Shown here: positions 34,946 through 43,211 of the stretch, in pieces
How the letters are laid out: the number at the start of each line of letters is the position of its first letter
How positions within the stretch are numbered: the first letter of the stretch is position 1
From: Sinorhizobium terangae
Lineage (GTDB): Bacteria; Pseudomonadota; Alphaproteobacteria; Rhizobiales; Rhizobiaceae
Length of the DNA: 64,000 bases
Direction: 5' to 3'
Assembly: GCF_029714365.1 (NCBI RefSeq)
Contig: NZ_CP121659.1
Span: 1,736,001-1,800,000, forward strand
Translations under genes and position numbers: made by a program
Notes under the pieces: model-generated
The model's database searches: none
What the model was told of the DNA's origin: nothing
The model's input: the letters and a program-made list of their open reading frames with translations, nothing else

Positions 34946-35731
34946 GTGCACGACCTCGCCCTCCACATCCTGCTCTTCCTCTTCGCCGCCGCCTTCATTG
35001 CCGGGTTCATTGATTCGATCGCCGGCGGCGGGGGAATGATCACCATTCCTGCCATGCTGATCGCGGGCATTCCGCCGCTCGAAACGCTCGGCACCAACAA
35101 GCTGCAATCGCTCTTTGGCTCCGGCTCCGCGAGCCTCGCCTACGCGCGGTACGGCCATGTGAGCCTAAAGGAGCAACTGCCGATGGCGGCCATGGCGGCG
35201 CTTGGCTCCATCTTCGGCGCCCTGCTCGCAACGGTCGTTCCAGCCGATGCGCTCAAGGCCGTTCTGCCCTTCCTGCTGATCGCAATCGCCGTCTATTTCG
35301 GTTGCAAGCCCAACATCGGCGACGTTGAAAGACATCACCGCATCTCGAAGCTCGTCTTCACGCTCACCTTCGTGCCGCTCATCGGCTTCTATGACGGCGT
35401 CTTCGGACCCGGTACCGGGTCCTTCTTCATGCTGGGCTTCGTCACCCTCGGCGGCTTCGGCATCATCAAGGCGACGGCGCACACTAAGTTCCTGAATTTC
35501 GGCTCCAATCTCGGCGCCTTCCTCATCTTTCTTGCCTATGGCGTGGTGCTCTGGAAGGTCGGTCTGACAATGGGCGCGGGTCAGTTCCTCGGCGCGCAGG
35601 TCGGCTCGCGCTTCGCGATGGCGAAGGGCGCGAAGATCATCAAGCCGCTGCTCGTCGTTGTCTCAATCGCGTTGGCGGTCCGACTGCTGGCCGACCCGAC
35701 GCATCCGCTGCGGATCTGGCTTGGTATGTGA
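34946..35731 (+). CDS. TauE/SafE (TSUP) family membrane transporter
   Basis: 261 residues, about eight membrane spans. The family signature AGFIDSIAGGGGMITIPAML lies near the N-terminus, repeated as GFYDGVFGPGTGSFFMLGFV in the second half. ETLGTNKLQSLFGSGSASLAYAR and KATAHTKFLNFGSNLGA are also typical. TSUP proteins export or import sulfite, sulfonates or other small anions. GTG at 34946 gives the normal length; the longer frame begins in non-coding sequence. It interrupts the cob genes on the opposite strand, convergent with cobO; a link to B12 (for example cobalt uptake) is only speculative. Confidence 0.88.
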   Translation: MHDLALHILLFLFAAAFIAGFIDSIAGGGGMITIPAMLIAGIPPLETLGTNKLQSLFGSGSASLAYARYGHVSLKEQLPMAAMAALGSIFGALLATVVPADALKAVLPFLLIAIAVYFGCKPNIGDVERHHRISKLVFTLTFVPLIGFYDGVFGPGTGSFFMLGFVTLGGFGIIKATAHTKFLNFGSNLGAFLIFLAYGVVLWKVGLTMGAGQFLGAQVGSRFAMAKGAKIIKPLLVVVSIALAVRLLADPTHPLRIWLGM

Positions 35732-35784
35732 CGGTTCTGCGGCGCCGAGCAGCGCGGCGCCGCATAGCTGCCAGCTTTGAACCA

Positions 35785-36429
35785 TCAGAATTCGACGCCC
35801 TTCTGCCCCTTGATACCGGACCGGAACGGATGCTTGACGAGTTCCATCTCGGTCACCAGATCGGCGATCTCGATCAGATCTTCCTTGGCGTTGCGGCCGG
35901 TCAGAACCACATGGGTCATGTGCGGCTTTTCCTCTTTCAGGAAGCGCACGACCTCGCCGATATCGATGTAGTCGTAACGCAACGCGATGTTGATCTCGTC
36001 AAGCAGCACCATGGAGTTGCGCTCGTCGCGGATCAGTTCCTTGGCCTTTTCCCAGGCTTTTTCGGCCGTCGCCACGTCGCGGGCGCGGTCCTGCGTTTCC
36101 CAGGTGAAACCTTCACCAAGTGTGTAAAACTGGCAGAGGTCGCCGAAATGCTTCTCGATCAGGTCGCGCTCGCCGGTCTGCATGGCGCCCTTGATGAACT
36201 GCACGACGGCACAGGGCATGCCGTGTGCGATGTGGCGGAAGATCATGCCGAAGCCGGCAGTCGACTTGCCCTTGCCCTTGCCGGTGTGGACGATGATCAG
36301 GCCTTTTTCGTCCGTCTTCGTCGCCATGATCTTTTCGCGCGCGGTCTTCTTCTTCGCCATCTTCATGGCGTGGCGGGCTTCGTCCTTTTCCGGAGCGGCT
36401 TCGCCGCTCTTTACCGTTTCGTCGCTCAT
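35785..36429 (-). CDS. cobO: Cob(I)yrinic acid a,c-diamide adenosyltransferase CobO
   Basis: 214-residue ATP:corrinoid adenosyltransferase of the CobA/CobO/BtuR type. The P-loop IIVHTGKGKGKSTAGFGMIF, then QFIKGAMQTGERD, LLDEINIALRYDYID and HVVLTGRNAKEDLIEIADLVTEM are all family motifs. The first 40 residues are a charged extension. ATG at 36429 has GGGAGATC upstream and lies 10 bases after cobN, so it is the last gene of cobPWNO. Confidence 0.97.
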   Translation of the reverse strand: MSDETVKSGEAAPEKDEARHAMKMAKKKTAREKIMATKTDEKGLIIVHTGKGKGKSTAGFGMIFRHIAHGMPCAVVQFIKGAMQTGERDLIEKHFGDLCQFYTLGEGFTWETQDRARDVATAEKAWEKAKELIRDERNSMVLLDEINIALRYDYIDIGEVVRFLKEEKPHMTHVVLTGRNAKEDLIEIADLVTEMELVKHPFRSGIKGQKGVEF

Positions 36430-36439
36430 GGTGATCTCC

Positions 36440-39400
36440 CTATTGGTTTCCGGTACGCAGCCGAGGAGCGGCCGCATTGCCGGACAGACTGGTCAGTTCA
36501 AAACGCGCCGAGTTGGAGCGCGGATTCCAGAGGCCGCGATCGATTGCCTCCAGGAAGCGTTCCGACATTTCGGCGAGCGCCGCCGGGTTCCTGTCGCGCA
36601 GGAAGTCGAGGACCTTTTCGTCGCTGATGAAGGCGCGGTAGGCGGCCTCGAAATGATGGTCGCGCACGGCCCCGCTGGTCGCGGCAAAGGCGAACATGTA
36701 GTCGACCGTCGCGGCAATCTCGAAGGCGCCCTTGTAACCATGGCGCATGACGCCATCGATCCATTTCGGGTTGACGACGCGGGCGCGCACGACGCGGCCG
36801 ATTTCCTCTTCCAGCGAGCGGATCACCGGCTTTTCCGGGCGCGAATGGTCGTTGTGATAGATCGCCGGGCGCTGGCCGCCGAGGTGCTCCACCGCAGCAC
36901 TCATGCCGCCCTCGAATTGGTAATAGTCGTCACTGTCGAGCAGGTCGTGTTCGCGATTGTCCTGATTCTGGACGACAGCCTCGATCGACCGCAGCCGTTC
37001 TTCGAAAATACCGCGCTCGGCCTTGCCGTCCTCGCCGGCGCCATAGGCATAGCCGCCCCAGGTGAGATAGGCATCAGCGAGATCGCTGCGCTTGTCCCAG
37101 CCCTTCTCGTCGATCAGCGCCTGCAGGCCGGCCCCGTAGGCACCCGGCTTGGCACCGAAGACGCGGTAGGAGGCACGCCGCGCCGCTTCCTTCGCTTCGA
37201 CACCCTTCTCCTCAAGCCGCTTCGTCTCGGCACGCATGCGCGCGGCGATCATGTTGTCGGCGTCGTCCTCTTCCAACGCCCCGACGGCGCGGATCGCCTT
37301 GTCGAACAAAGCGATTTGCTCCGGAAATGCGTCACGGAAGAAACCGGAAATGCGGAGCGTGACATCGACGCGCGGCCGCCCGAGCATCGCCAGCGGCACG
37401 ATCTCGTAGCCGGTCACGCGGCGCGAGGCCATGTCCCAGACCGGCTTGGCGCCGATCAACGCCAGCGCCTGGGCGATATCGTCGCCGCCGGTGCGCATGT
37501 TGGAGGTCCCCCATGCGGTGAGCCCGAAGGAGGACGGCCATTCGCCATGGTCCTGCAGATAGCGGCGGATGAGCAATTCGGCCGATTTCTTGCCGAGCTC
37601 ATAGGCCGCCGGCGTCGGCACGGCGCGGCTGTCGACGGAATAGAAATTGCGGCCGGTCGGCAGCACGTCCGGCCGCCCACGCGTCGGCGCACCGGACGGC
37701 CCGGGTGCCACGAAGCGGCCGTCGAGCCCGGTGAGCAGGCCTTTGATTTCCGCGTCGCCCGAGCCTTCGATCGAGGGCTTCAGTCGATCGTCGATCTCGT
37801 CAAGGACAGCGCGTGTCGCGGCCCAGTTCTCGGGGCAGGCGATCTCGCCGGAGACCAGCTTCGCCGCGAGGAGTTCGATACGCTCGACGGTATCGCCGGC
37901 GGTGCGCCAGGGTGCATCCGAGAGAGAAGCGAGAGGCGCGGGTACCGGGCCGGTCCAGGGTGCGGACATGACGCAGTCGAGCGGGTCGAAAGGTTGCGGC
38001 TGCTGAGGCGTACCCCCCTCTGCCCTGCCGGGCATCTCCCCCACAAGGGGGGAGATTGGCAGGTGGCGACTGCTCGGTTCCCCGGCGCCGCCGCCGATAC
38101 TCGGGTCGACGCTACCGCTAACAATTGCACCTTCTGCCGTCAGACCCGCCTGGCGTGGCCGGGCCATGAGACTTGCATCACGTCCTCGAGCCGGTGGGCC
38201 CGCCTCATGTTGGGGCGCCGTGGAAGCATGAGAGCTCTCCTCCCTGATCTCCCCCCTTGTGGGGGAGATGTCCGGCAGGACAGAGGGGGGTACTTGCGCC
38301 GACCCGCCTAGCCCCAAGTCCGACGCAATGGCCCGCTGCAAGCTCTGGTCGCCGCCCTCGCCCAAGCCACGCGGCACCCGCGCCAGTGCCACGGTGAGGT
38401 CGGTCAGCAAACGCCCTTCCGGCGCGACGCCGAAGATATGCAGCCCGTCGCGGATCTGCATCTCCTTCAGGTCGCAGAGATAGGCGTCGAGCTTTTCCAG
38501 CGCCTTGTCGTCACTGTCGGCCTTTTCGATCCCGGCATCATGATCGAGGCCGATGTCGCGGACGAGGTCGAGGATCTGCCGGCTCAGGAGCCTGAGCCGG
38601 CGCGGGTCGCCGCCCGCCGCCTCGTAATACTCGTCGACCAGCGCCTCCAGATCCTTGAGCGGCCCGTAGGATTCCGCCCGCGTCAAGGGCGGCGTCAGAT
38701 GGTCGATAATGACGGCGCTGGTGCGGCGCTTGGCCTGCGTGCCTTCGCCCGGATCGTTGACGATGAAGGGGTAAAGATGCGGTGTCGGGCCGAAGACCGC
38801 CTCGGGATAACAATTCTCCGAAAGTGCCAGCGCCTTGCCAGGCAGCCATTCGAGATTGCCATGCTTGCCCATGTGGATGATCGCGTCAGCTTTGAAGACC
38901 TGCCGCAGGAAAGCATAGAAGGCGAGATAGCCGTGCGGCGGAACGAGGTCCGGCGCGTGATAGGTTTCCTTTGGATCGATGTTGTAGCCGCGCGCAGGCT
39001 GGATGCCGACGAGGACCTCGCCGAAGCGCGCGAGCGGTAGCGCGAAGGCTCCGTCCAAGAAGAAGGGATCGGCTTCGGGATCGCCCCAGCGCGCCGTCAC
39101 CTCGTCCTGGATCTGCCGCGGAAGAGAGGCGAGGAAATCCTTATAACGATCGAGCGAAATGAACTCGCGGATTTCGCGGTCATGGCTCGCCGCATTGGTC
39201 GGACCGGCCATCAGGAAGCGCATAAGCGCGTCGCCGTCCTCGGGAAGGTCACCGATGGGATAGCCTTCCGCGGCCATCGCCTTCAGCACCTCGATGGTGC
39301 CGGCCGGCGTGTCGAGGCCAACGCCGTTGCCGAGGCGCCCATCGCGGTTGGGATAATTGGCCATGACGATGGCAACGCGGCGTGCCTCCGGCCTCGCCCG

Positions 39401-40777
39401 GCGCAGTCGCGCCCAGTTGGCAGCAAGCCGTGCGGCAAAGCGGACGCGGTCCAAGAGCGGTTCGTGCCCGACGATGTTGGCTTCTACCGCCGGATCGTAG
39501 ACGGACGCCGCCTTGAACGAGACGGCGCGGGAGAGAATGCGGCCGTCTACCTCCGGCAGCGCAACGTTCATGCCGAGATCACGCGCCATCAGCCCTTGCG
39601 GCGACGCCGCCCAGGCGGCGCGCGAGGAGCCGGAAAAGATCACCTGCAACACCGGCGCGCCGGTCGATTCGAGCACGGTCGGCTGACGGTCGGCACCGGG
39701 CGCGGAAACCGCAAAGCCGGTGGCGTTCATCACCACGTCCGGTGCGGCTTCAGCGAAGATCGCCTGCAGCGTACCGATCGAGACCCGATCCTTCAGGCTC
39801 GAAACGAAGACCGGGAGCGCCCGCATGCCTTCAGTCGCAAGCGCCCCGATCAAGGCTTCGACGGGTCTCGTTTCGCCGCTTTGGACGAGCGCGCGGTAGA
39901 AGCAGATGGCGACCGTGGGTTCGGCTTCCTTCTTCTCCTCCGAACTCTGCGCGGCATTACCCCCCTCTGTCCTGTCGGACATTTCCCCCACAAGGGGGGA
40001 GATCAGCGCGCCGCTACCGCTCGATTCCCAAGTTTCAGACCGTCGATTTGCATGATCGTCACGCACAGGCTTGCTCGCCGAGGCAGGCTTGGCCTCGAAC
40101 TCGGCAGAACCAGATGGGCGAAGCGTTGCACCCCCGTTCTCCCCCCTTGTGGGGGAGATGTCCGGCAGGACAGAGGGGGCTGTTCCCGGCAGACCCGCAA
40201 TCGCGCGCCATCGCTCAACGCCGATCACACCCTCGCTCGGCCACCAAATACCCGCCTTCAAGAGCGGCCGCGCCGGCTGCGGCTTCTCGCCTCCATCAAT
40301 CAGCGCGTCGGCATAGTCGAGGAAGAGCCCCGCATTGTCGGCGCCGCCCTCGGTGAAATAGGCCCAGAGGCGCTCGCGGTCATTGGCGGACACCGTAGAG
40401 AACGGATCGAGACCCGGATCCGGCTTGTCGTCGCCGGGGAGCACCGCGATCTGGAATTTATTCGCAATCGCCGCCGCATAGAGCGCCTCGAGCACATAAC
40501 GGAAATAGCTGGCGCCCCCGAGCGGGCGAACGACGATCAGCCTCGCATGCCGTGCCGTGCGCTCGACATAAGTGTCGACCGACATCGGGTGCATCAGGTT
40601 CATCAGACTGGCGATGCGCAGTGTCCTTGCCCCCGTCCGCCGCCCGTAGGCCGCGGCGATCGAGGCGAGTTCCGTGTCGGCGGCGGAGAGGAACAGGATG
40701 TCGGCCGGGCTTTGCCCGAGATCGATCGCCTCGTTGCCATCGGCGATCGTGCCTTTCTGGGCTAGGAGGAGATGCAT
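36440..40777 (-). CDS. cobN: Cobaltochelatase large subunit CobN with two repeat-encoded insertions
   Basis: 1445-residue subunit of the ATP-dependent cobalt chelatase (CobNST), which inserts Co2+ into hydrogenobyrinic acid diamide. Family blocks include HLLLAQKGTIADG, MHPMSVDTYVERTARHARL, VVMNATGFAVSAPGAD, KADAIIHMGKHGNLEWLPGK, PFIVNDPGEGTQAKRR, GTSNMRTGGDDIAQALALIG and QFEGGMSAAVEHLGG. GGAGGAG precedes ATG 40777. Two segments do not belong to CobN: about 75 residues from 40182 to 39957 and about 95 from 38294 to 38010. Both are bounded by palindromic repeats read as VLPDISPTRGE and ISPLVGEM. Removing them gives about 1275 residues, the length I recall for Pseudomonas denitrificans CobN. Confidence 0.96.
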   Translation of the reverse strand: MHLLLAQKGTIADGNEAIDLGQSPADILFLSAADTELASIAAAYGRRTGARTLRIASLMNLMHPMSVDTYVERTARHARLIVVRPLGGASYFRYVLEALYAAAIANKFQIAVLPGDDKPDPGLDPFSTVSANDRERLWAYFTEGGADNAGLFLDYADALIDGGEKPQPARPLLKAGIWWPSEGVIGVERWRAIAGLPGTAPSVLPDISPTRGENGGATLRPSGSAEFEAKPASASKPVRDDHANRRSETWESSGSGALISPLVGEMSDRTEGGNAAQSSEEKKEAEPTVAICFYRALVQSGETRPVEALIGALATEGMRALPVFVSSLKDRVSIGTLQAIFAEAAPDVVMNATGFAVSAPGADRQPTVLESTGAPVLQVIFSGSSRAAWAASPQGLMARDLGMNVALPEVDGRILSRAVSFKAASVYDPAVEANIVGHEPLLDRVRFAARLAANWARLRRARPEARRVAIVMANYPNRDGRLGNGVGLDTPAGTIEVLKAMAAEGYPIGDLPEDGDALMRFLMAGPTNAASHDREIREFISLDRYKDFLASLPRQIQDEVTARWGDPEADPFFLDGAFALPLARFGEVLVGIQPARGYNIDPKETYHAPDLVPPHGYLAFYAFLRQVFKADAIIHMGKHGNLEWLPGKALALSENCYPEAVFGPTPHLYPFIVNDPGEGTQAKRRTSAVIIDHLTPPLTRAESYGPLKDLEALVDEYYEAAGGDPRRLRLLSRQILDLVRDIGLDHDAGIEKADSDDKALEKLDAYLCDLKEMQIRDGLHIFGVAPEGRLLTDLTVALARVPRGLGEGGDQSLQRAIASDLGLGGSAQVPPSVLPDISPTRGEIREESSHASTAPQHEAGPPARGRDASLMARPRQAGLTAEGAIVSGSVDPSIGGGAGEPSSRHLPISPLVGEMPGRAEGGTPQQPQPFDPLDCVMSAPWTGPVPAPLASLSDAPWRTAGDTVERIELLAAKLVSGEIACPENWAATRAVLDEIDDRLKPSIEGSGDAEIKGLLTGLDGRFVAPGPSGAPTRGRPDVLPTGRNFYSVDSRAVPTPAAYELGKKSAELLIRRYLQDHGEWPSSFGLTAWGTSNMRTGGDDIAQALALIGAKPVWDMASRRVTGYEIVPLAMLGRPRVDVTLRISGFFRDAFPEQIALFDKAIRAVGALEEDDADNMIAARMRAETKRLEEKGVEAKEAARRASYRVFGAKPGAYGAGLQALIDEKGWDKRSDLADAYLTWGGYAYGAGEDGKAERGIFEERLRSIEAVVQNQDNREHDLLDSDDYYQFEGGMSAAVEHLGGQRPAIYHNDHSRPEKPVIRSLEEEIGRVVRARVVNPKWIDGVMRHGYKGAFEIAATVDYMFAFAATSGAVRDHHFEAAYRAFISDEKVLDFLRDRNPAALAEMSERFLEAIDRGLWNPRSNSARFELTSLSGNAAAPRLRTGNQ
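38010..38294. repeat. Palindromic repeat pair inserted in frame in cobN (downstream copy)
   Basis: Inverted copies of ~46 bases at 38011-38056 and 38247-38293 differ at about two positions (core CATCTCCCCCACAAGGGGGG). Each arm is itself a hairpin. They bracket about 190 bases, and the whole unit is a multiple of three, keeping cobN open. The encoded peptide is rich in Ser, Pro, Gly, Ala and Arg, as in a flexible linker. Both ends carry GTAC. Confidence 0.85.
39957..40182. repeat. Palindromic repeat pair inserted in frame in cobN (upstream copy)
   Basis: Inverted ~45-base copies at 39958-40003 and 40137-40182 of the same element as at 38010-38294, here with a ~135-base centre of unrelated sequence. 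It encodes about 75 residues, including SVLPDISPTRGE and ISPLVGEMSDRTEGG, that have no counterpart in the flanking CobN domains. Confidence 0.85.
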
Positions 40778-40806
40778 GGGATCTCCTCCAACGTCGCAAG
40801 GAAGCG

Positions 40807-40966
40807 CCCCTCCCCAACCCCTCCCCACAAGGGGGAGGGGCTAAGCGCCTGCGGCGCCCACCTGCCCGTATTCAGCGTTTGCGTCTGGCTGAACCGTCTA
40901 GGACGGACGCAAAGACGGTGGGACCGGCCAAGCCCCTCCCCCTTGTGGGGAGGGTTTGGGGAGGGG
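40807..40966. repeat. Palindromic repeat pair between cobW and cobN
   Basis: Inverted ~38-base arms at 40804-40842 and 40931-40968 (core CCCTCCCCACAAGGGGGAGGGG) with a partly symmetrical centre (GTTTGCGTC/GACGCAAAG). Same architecture as the cobN insertions but different arm sequence. It ends about 25 bases before the cobN ribosome binding site. Confidence 0.85.
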
Positions 40967-40993
40967 AAATTCTCGCGCCCGTTCAAGACCACC

Positions 40994-42058
40994 TCACACC
41001 AGCGCCGCAATCGCCGCGCGCACTGCCGCTTCGTCCATGTCGTGCAGGCCGATGACGACGAGGCGCGTGCCGCGTGCCTCGCCGGCCGCCCAGGCCCGGT
41101 CGTAATACTGGTCGATGCGGCTGCCGACCGCCTGGATCAGGAGGCGCATCGGCTTGCCGGGGACGTCGGCGAAGCCTTTGAGGCGCAGAACGTCGTGCTC
41201 CGCGATCACGCCCTTCAGCCGATCGATGAAGGCGGCGGGATCGCTGATCGCGCCGAGTTCGACGACAAAACTGTCGAATTCGTCGTGATCGTGCTCTTCG
41301 CCGGCCTCATGCTCCATCTCGTGATGGGACTTGCGGTTGGCGATCTCGCCCTCGGTGCCAACGCCAAGGCCGAGCAGGATGGCGGCAGCCACCTCGCCGT
41401 TCTTCGCCTCGATCATCGTCGGCTTGCGGCTGATGCGGGAAGCCACCTCATCGCGCACCGACTTCAGGCCGGATGCATCGATCAGGTCGGTCTTGTTGAG
41501 AACGATGAGGTCGGCGGCGGTCAACTGATCCTCGAAGAGCTCTTCGAGCGGGCTTTCATGGTCGAGATTGTCGTCATTGACGCGCAACGCATCGACCTTG
41601 TCGTGGTCGTCGGCAAAGCGGCCGGCGGCAACCGCGGCGCTGTCGACGACGGTCACGACGCCGTCGACGGTCACTTCGCTGCGGATGTCCGGCCAGTTGA
41701 AGGCGGCGACCAGCGGCTGCGGCAGGGCGAGACCCGAGGTCTCGATGACAATGTGGTCCGGACGGTTCTCGCGTTCGAGCAGCTTCGTCATGGTCGGGAT
41801 GAAGTCATCGGCGACCGTGCAGCAGATGCAGCCATTGGTGAGTTCGATGATATCGTCCTCGGAGCAGGCGTCCGCGCCGCAGCCCTTCAGGACATCGCCG
41901 TCGACTCCGAGATCGCCGAACTCGTTGATGATTAGCGCGATGCGCTTGCCGTCGGCGTTCTGCAAAAGATTGCGGATCATCGTCGTCTTGCCGGCGCCGA
42001 GGAAGCCGGTGATGACTGTGGCCGGGATCTTGCCCTGCTGAGCCTTTGCGAGTGTCAT
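40994..42058 (-). CDS. cobW: Cobalamin-cluster metal chaperone GTPase CobW
   Basis: 354-residue G3E GTPase that probably delivers cobalt to the chelatase. P-loop VITGFLGAGKTTMIRNLL, metal motif CICCTVADDF (CxCC), switch and NKxD (LIVLNKTDLID) are visible. A His/Asp/Glu-rich stretch HHEMEHEAGEEHDHDEFD near residue 255 is a likely metal-binding region. The C-terminal CobW domain ends AAVRAAIAALV. It starts 3 bases after cobP and precedes cobN. Confidence 0.96.
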   Translation of the reverse strand: MTLAKAQQGKIPATVITGFLGAGKTTMIRNLLQNADGKRIALIINEFGDLGVDGDVLKGCGADACSEDDIIELTNGCICCTVADDFIPTMTKLLERENRPDHIVIETSGLALPQPLVAAFNWPDIRSEVTVDGVVTVVDSAAVAAGRFADDHDKVDALRVNDDNLDHESPLEELFEDQLTAADLIVLNKTDLIDASGLKSVRDEVASRISRKPTMIEAKNGEVAAAILLGLGVGTEGEIANRKSHHEMEHEAGEEHDHDEFDSFVVELGAISDPAAFIDRLKGVIAEHDVLRLKGFADVPGKPMRLLIQAVGSRIDQYYDRAWAAGEARGTRLVVIGLHDMDEAAVRAAIAALV

Positions 42059-42061
42059 GGA

Positions 42062-42589
42062 TCAACCCTTCATTTTCAGCGGCAATCCGGCCGCGACAAA
42101 GTAAACTTCGGCGGATTTCTCCGCGACCATCTGGTGGAGGCGGCCGGCATGGTCGCGAAAGTCGCGCGCCATGCGGTTTTCCGGCACGATGCCAAGGCCA
42201 ACCTCATTGGAAACGAAGATGAGGCGCGCCCTCGCCTCGGGCAGGAAGGCCGCGAGCGCCGCGAATTCGGCCGCCATGTCGCGCTCTTCCATCATCAGGT
42301 TGGTGACCCAGAGCGTCAGGCAATCGACGAGGATCGCGCGTGCCGGATCGTCGATCCGGCGAAGCAAGGCAACGAGATCGAGAGGCTCCTCATGGGTGAT
42401 CCAGCCCTTGCCGCGCCGCGTGTCCTGGTGGTGGCGGATGCGATCGCGCATCTCGTCGTCCCAGGCTCGCCCTGTGGCGACGTAATGCATCGGCAGCCCG
42501 GAGGCCTCGACGAGTTTTTCAGCGAAAGAGGATTTGCCGGAGCGGGCGCCGCCAAGCACGAGAATCGGCCCGGCACTGGAATTGGACAT
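42062..42589 (-). CDS. cobP: Adenosylcobinamide kinase/guanylyltransferase CobP
   Basis: 175-residue bifunctional enzyme for nucleotide-loop assembly: it phosphorylates adenosylcobinamide and transfers GMP to it. P-loop [19 protein letters not shown], then [20 protein letters not shown] (guanylylation His region), [22 protein letters not shown] and [20 protein letters not shown] are all present. First large gene after the B12 riboswitch; a 25-codon ORF ends 10 bases upstream. Confidence 0.97.
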   Translation of the reverse strand: MSNSSAGPILVLGGARSGKSSFAEKLVEASGLPMHYVATGRAWDDEMRDRIRHHQDTRRGKGWITHEEPLDLVALLRRIDDPARAILVDCLTLWVTNLMMEERDMAAEFAALAAFLPEARARLIFVSNEVGLGIVPENRMARDFRDHAGRLHQMVAEKSAEVYFVAAGLPLKMKG

Positions 42590-42599
42590 GCGGCCGGCC

Positions 42600-42677
42600 T
42601 CAGTTCACTGACGGCTTCGACCGGAAATAGGCGGACAACACGCCTGTCGCGCGTTCAAAAGACAATTCGTGAGCCAC
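42600..42677 (-). CDS. Putative 25-residue leader ORF between B12 riboswitch and cobP
   Basis: GTG start at 42677 with GGAGG five bases upstream, encoding [20 protein letters not shown] and five more residues before TGA at 42600. It lies wholly between the riboswitch core and cobP and ends 10 bases before cobP. The ribosome binding site is stronger than that of cobP itself. It could couple riboswitch control to cobP translation, or be a small protein. No homologue was recognised. Confidence 0.5.
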   Translation of the reverse strand: MAHELSFERATGVLSAYFRSKPSVN

Positions 42678-42734
42678 GACAACCTCCGTGCTGGCGTTGG
42701 GGATTGACTCCCCTTCGGGCGGAATGCCCTGACG

Positions 42735-43104
42735 GATGGCAGGTCTCCTGGCTCACGGCGTCACGGCTACAGACAGCCAGCGTTCAAGCGAACACAAGCC
42801 ACCAAAGCTGAACGGGCCCGCCTCGCCTTCCCGGCACATTCGACATCGTGAAAGGCGGACGATTCGTAGAAGAAGAGGCGTCCAGCCCGGCTGATCACAA
42901 TGCCATGCCAGTGGCTTTTCCGGCCTGCCGCCCCCTCCTCCTGCGGAACCGCCCCATGCGGTCCGTCTGAAAGCGGCGACAAGCCCGATGGCGAACCCTG
43001 ACCGTTCTACAGTCGCGGGGTCGGCTGTGATAAGGGCGCCCGGTGTGGGTCCGCCCCGTCACATTCCCATTTACTCCCCCGCTCCGCTCCGGCGCGGGGG
43101 AACC
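42735..43104 (-). promoter_or_regulatory. Cobalamin riboswitch in front of cobPWNO
   Basis: On the minus strand the order is GGTTCCCC (43104-43097), GGGAATGTGACGG, CCGCGACTGTAGAACGG, GCCACTGGCATGG (the GCCACTG box, near 42902-42914), CCGGGAAGGCGAGGC and AGCCAGGAGACCTGCC (42753-42738). These are the conserved blocks of the AdoCbl riboswitch. A short inverted repeat GCGGGGGAG/CCCCCGC opens it. It should lower cobPWNO expression when B12 is plentiful. Confidence 0.93.
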
Positions 43105-43211
43105 ATCCATTGACGTTAATTATGAAGCGGCACTGGCAAAGTCAATCGACGGCCTGCGACATGGGCAGCGCTGAAAGCGGAAAACCGCTACGCGCTTTTC
43201 CTGGCGTCACT

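Noticed and set aside
36182..38311. 709-codon plus-strand open frame opposite cobN
   Set aside because: It mirrors a high-GC minus-strand gene with strong family matches; its composition is biased to Arg/His/Asp and shows no domain.
38010..40182. CRISPR array suggested by repeated CCCCC/GGGGG blocks
   Set aside because: Repeats are inverted pairs with unequal, large spacing inside a coding frame; there are no regular direct repeats or spacers and no cas genes.
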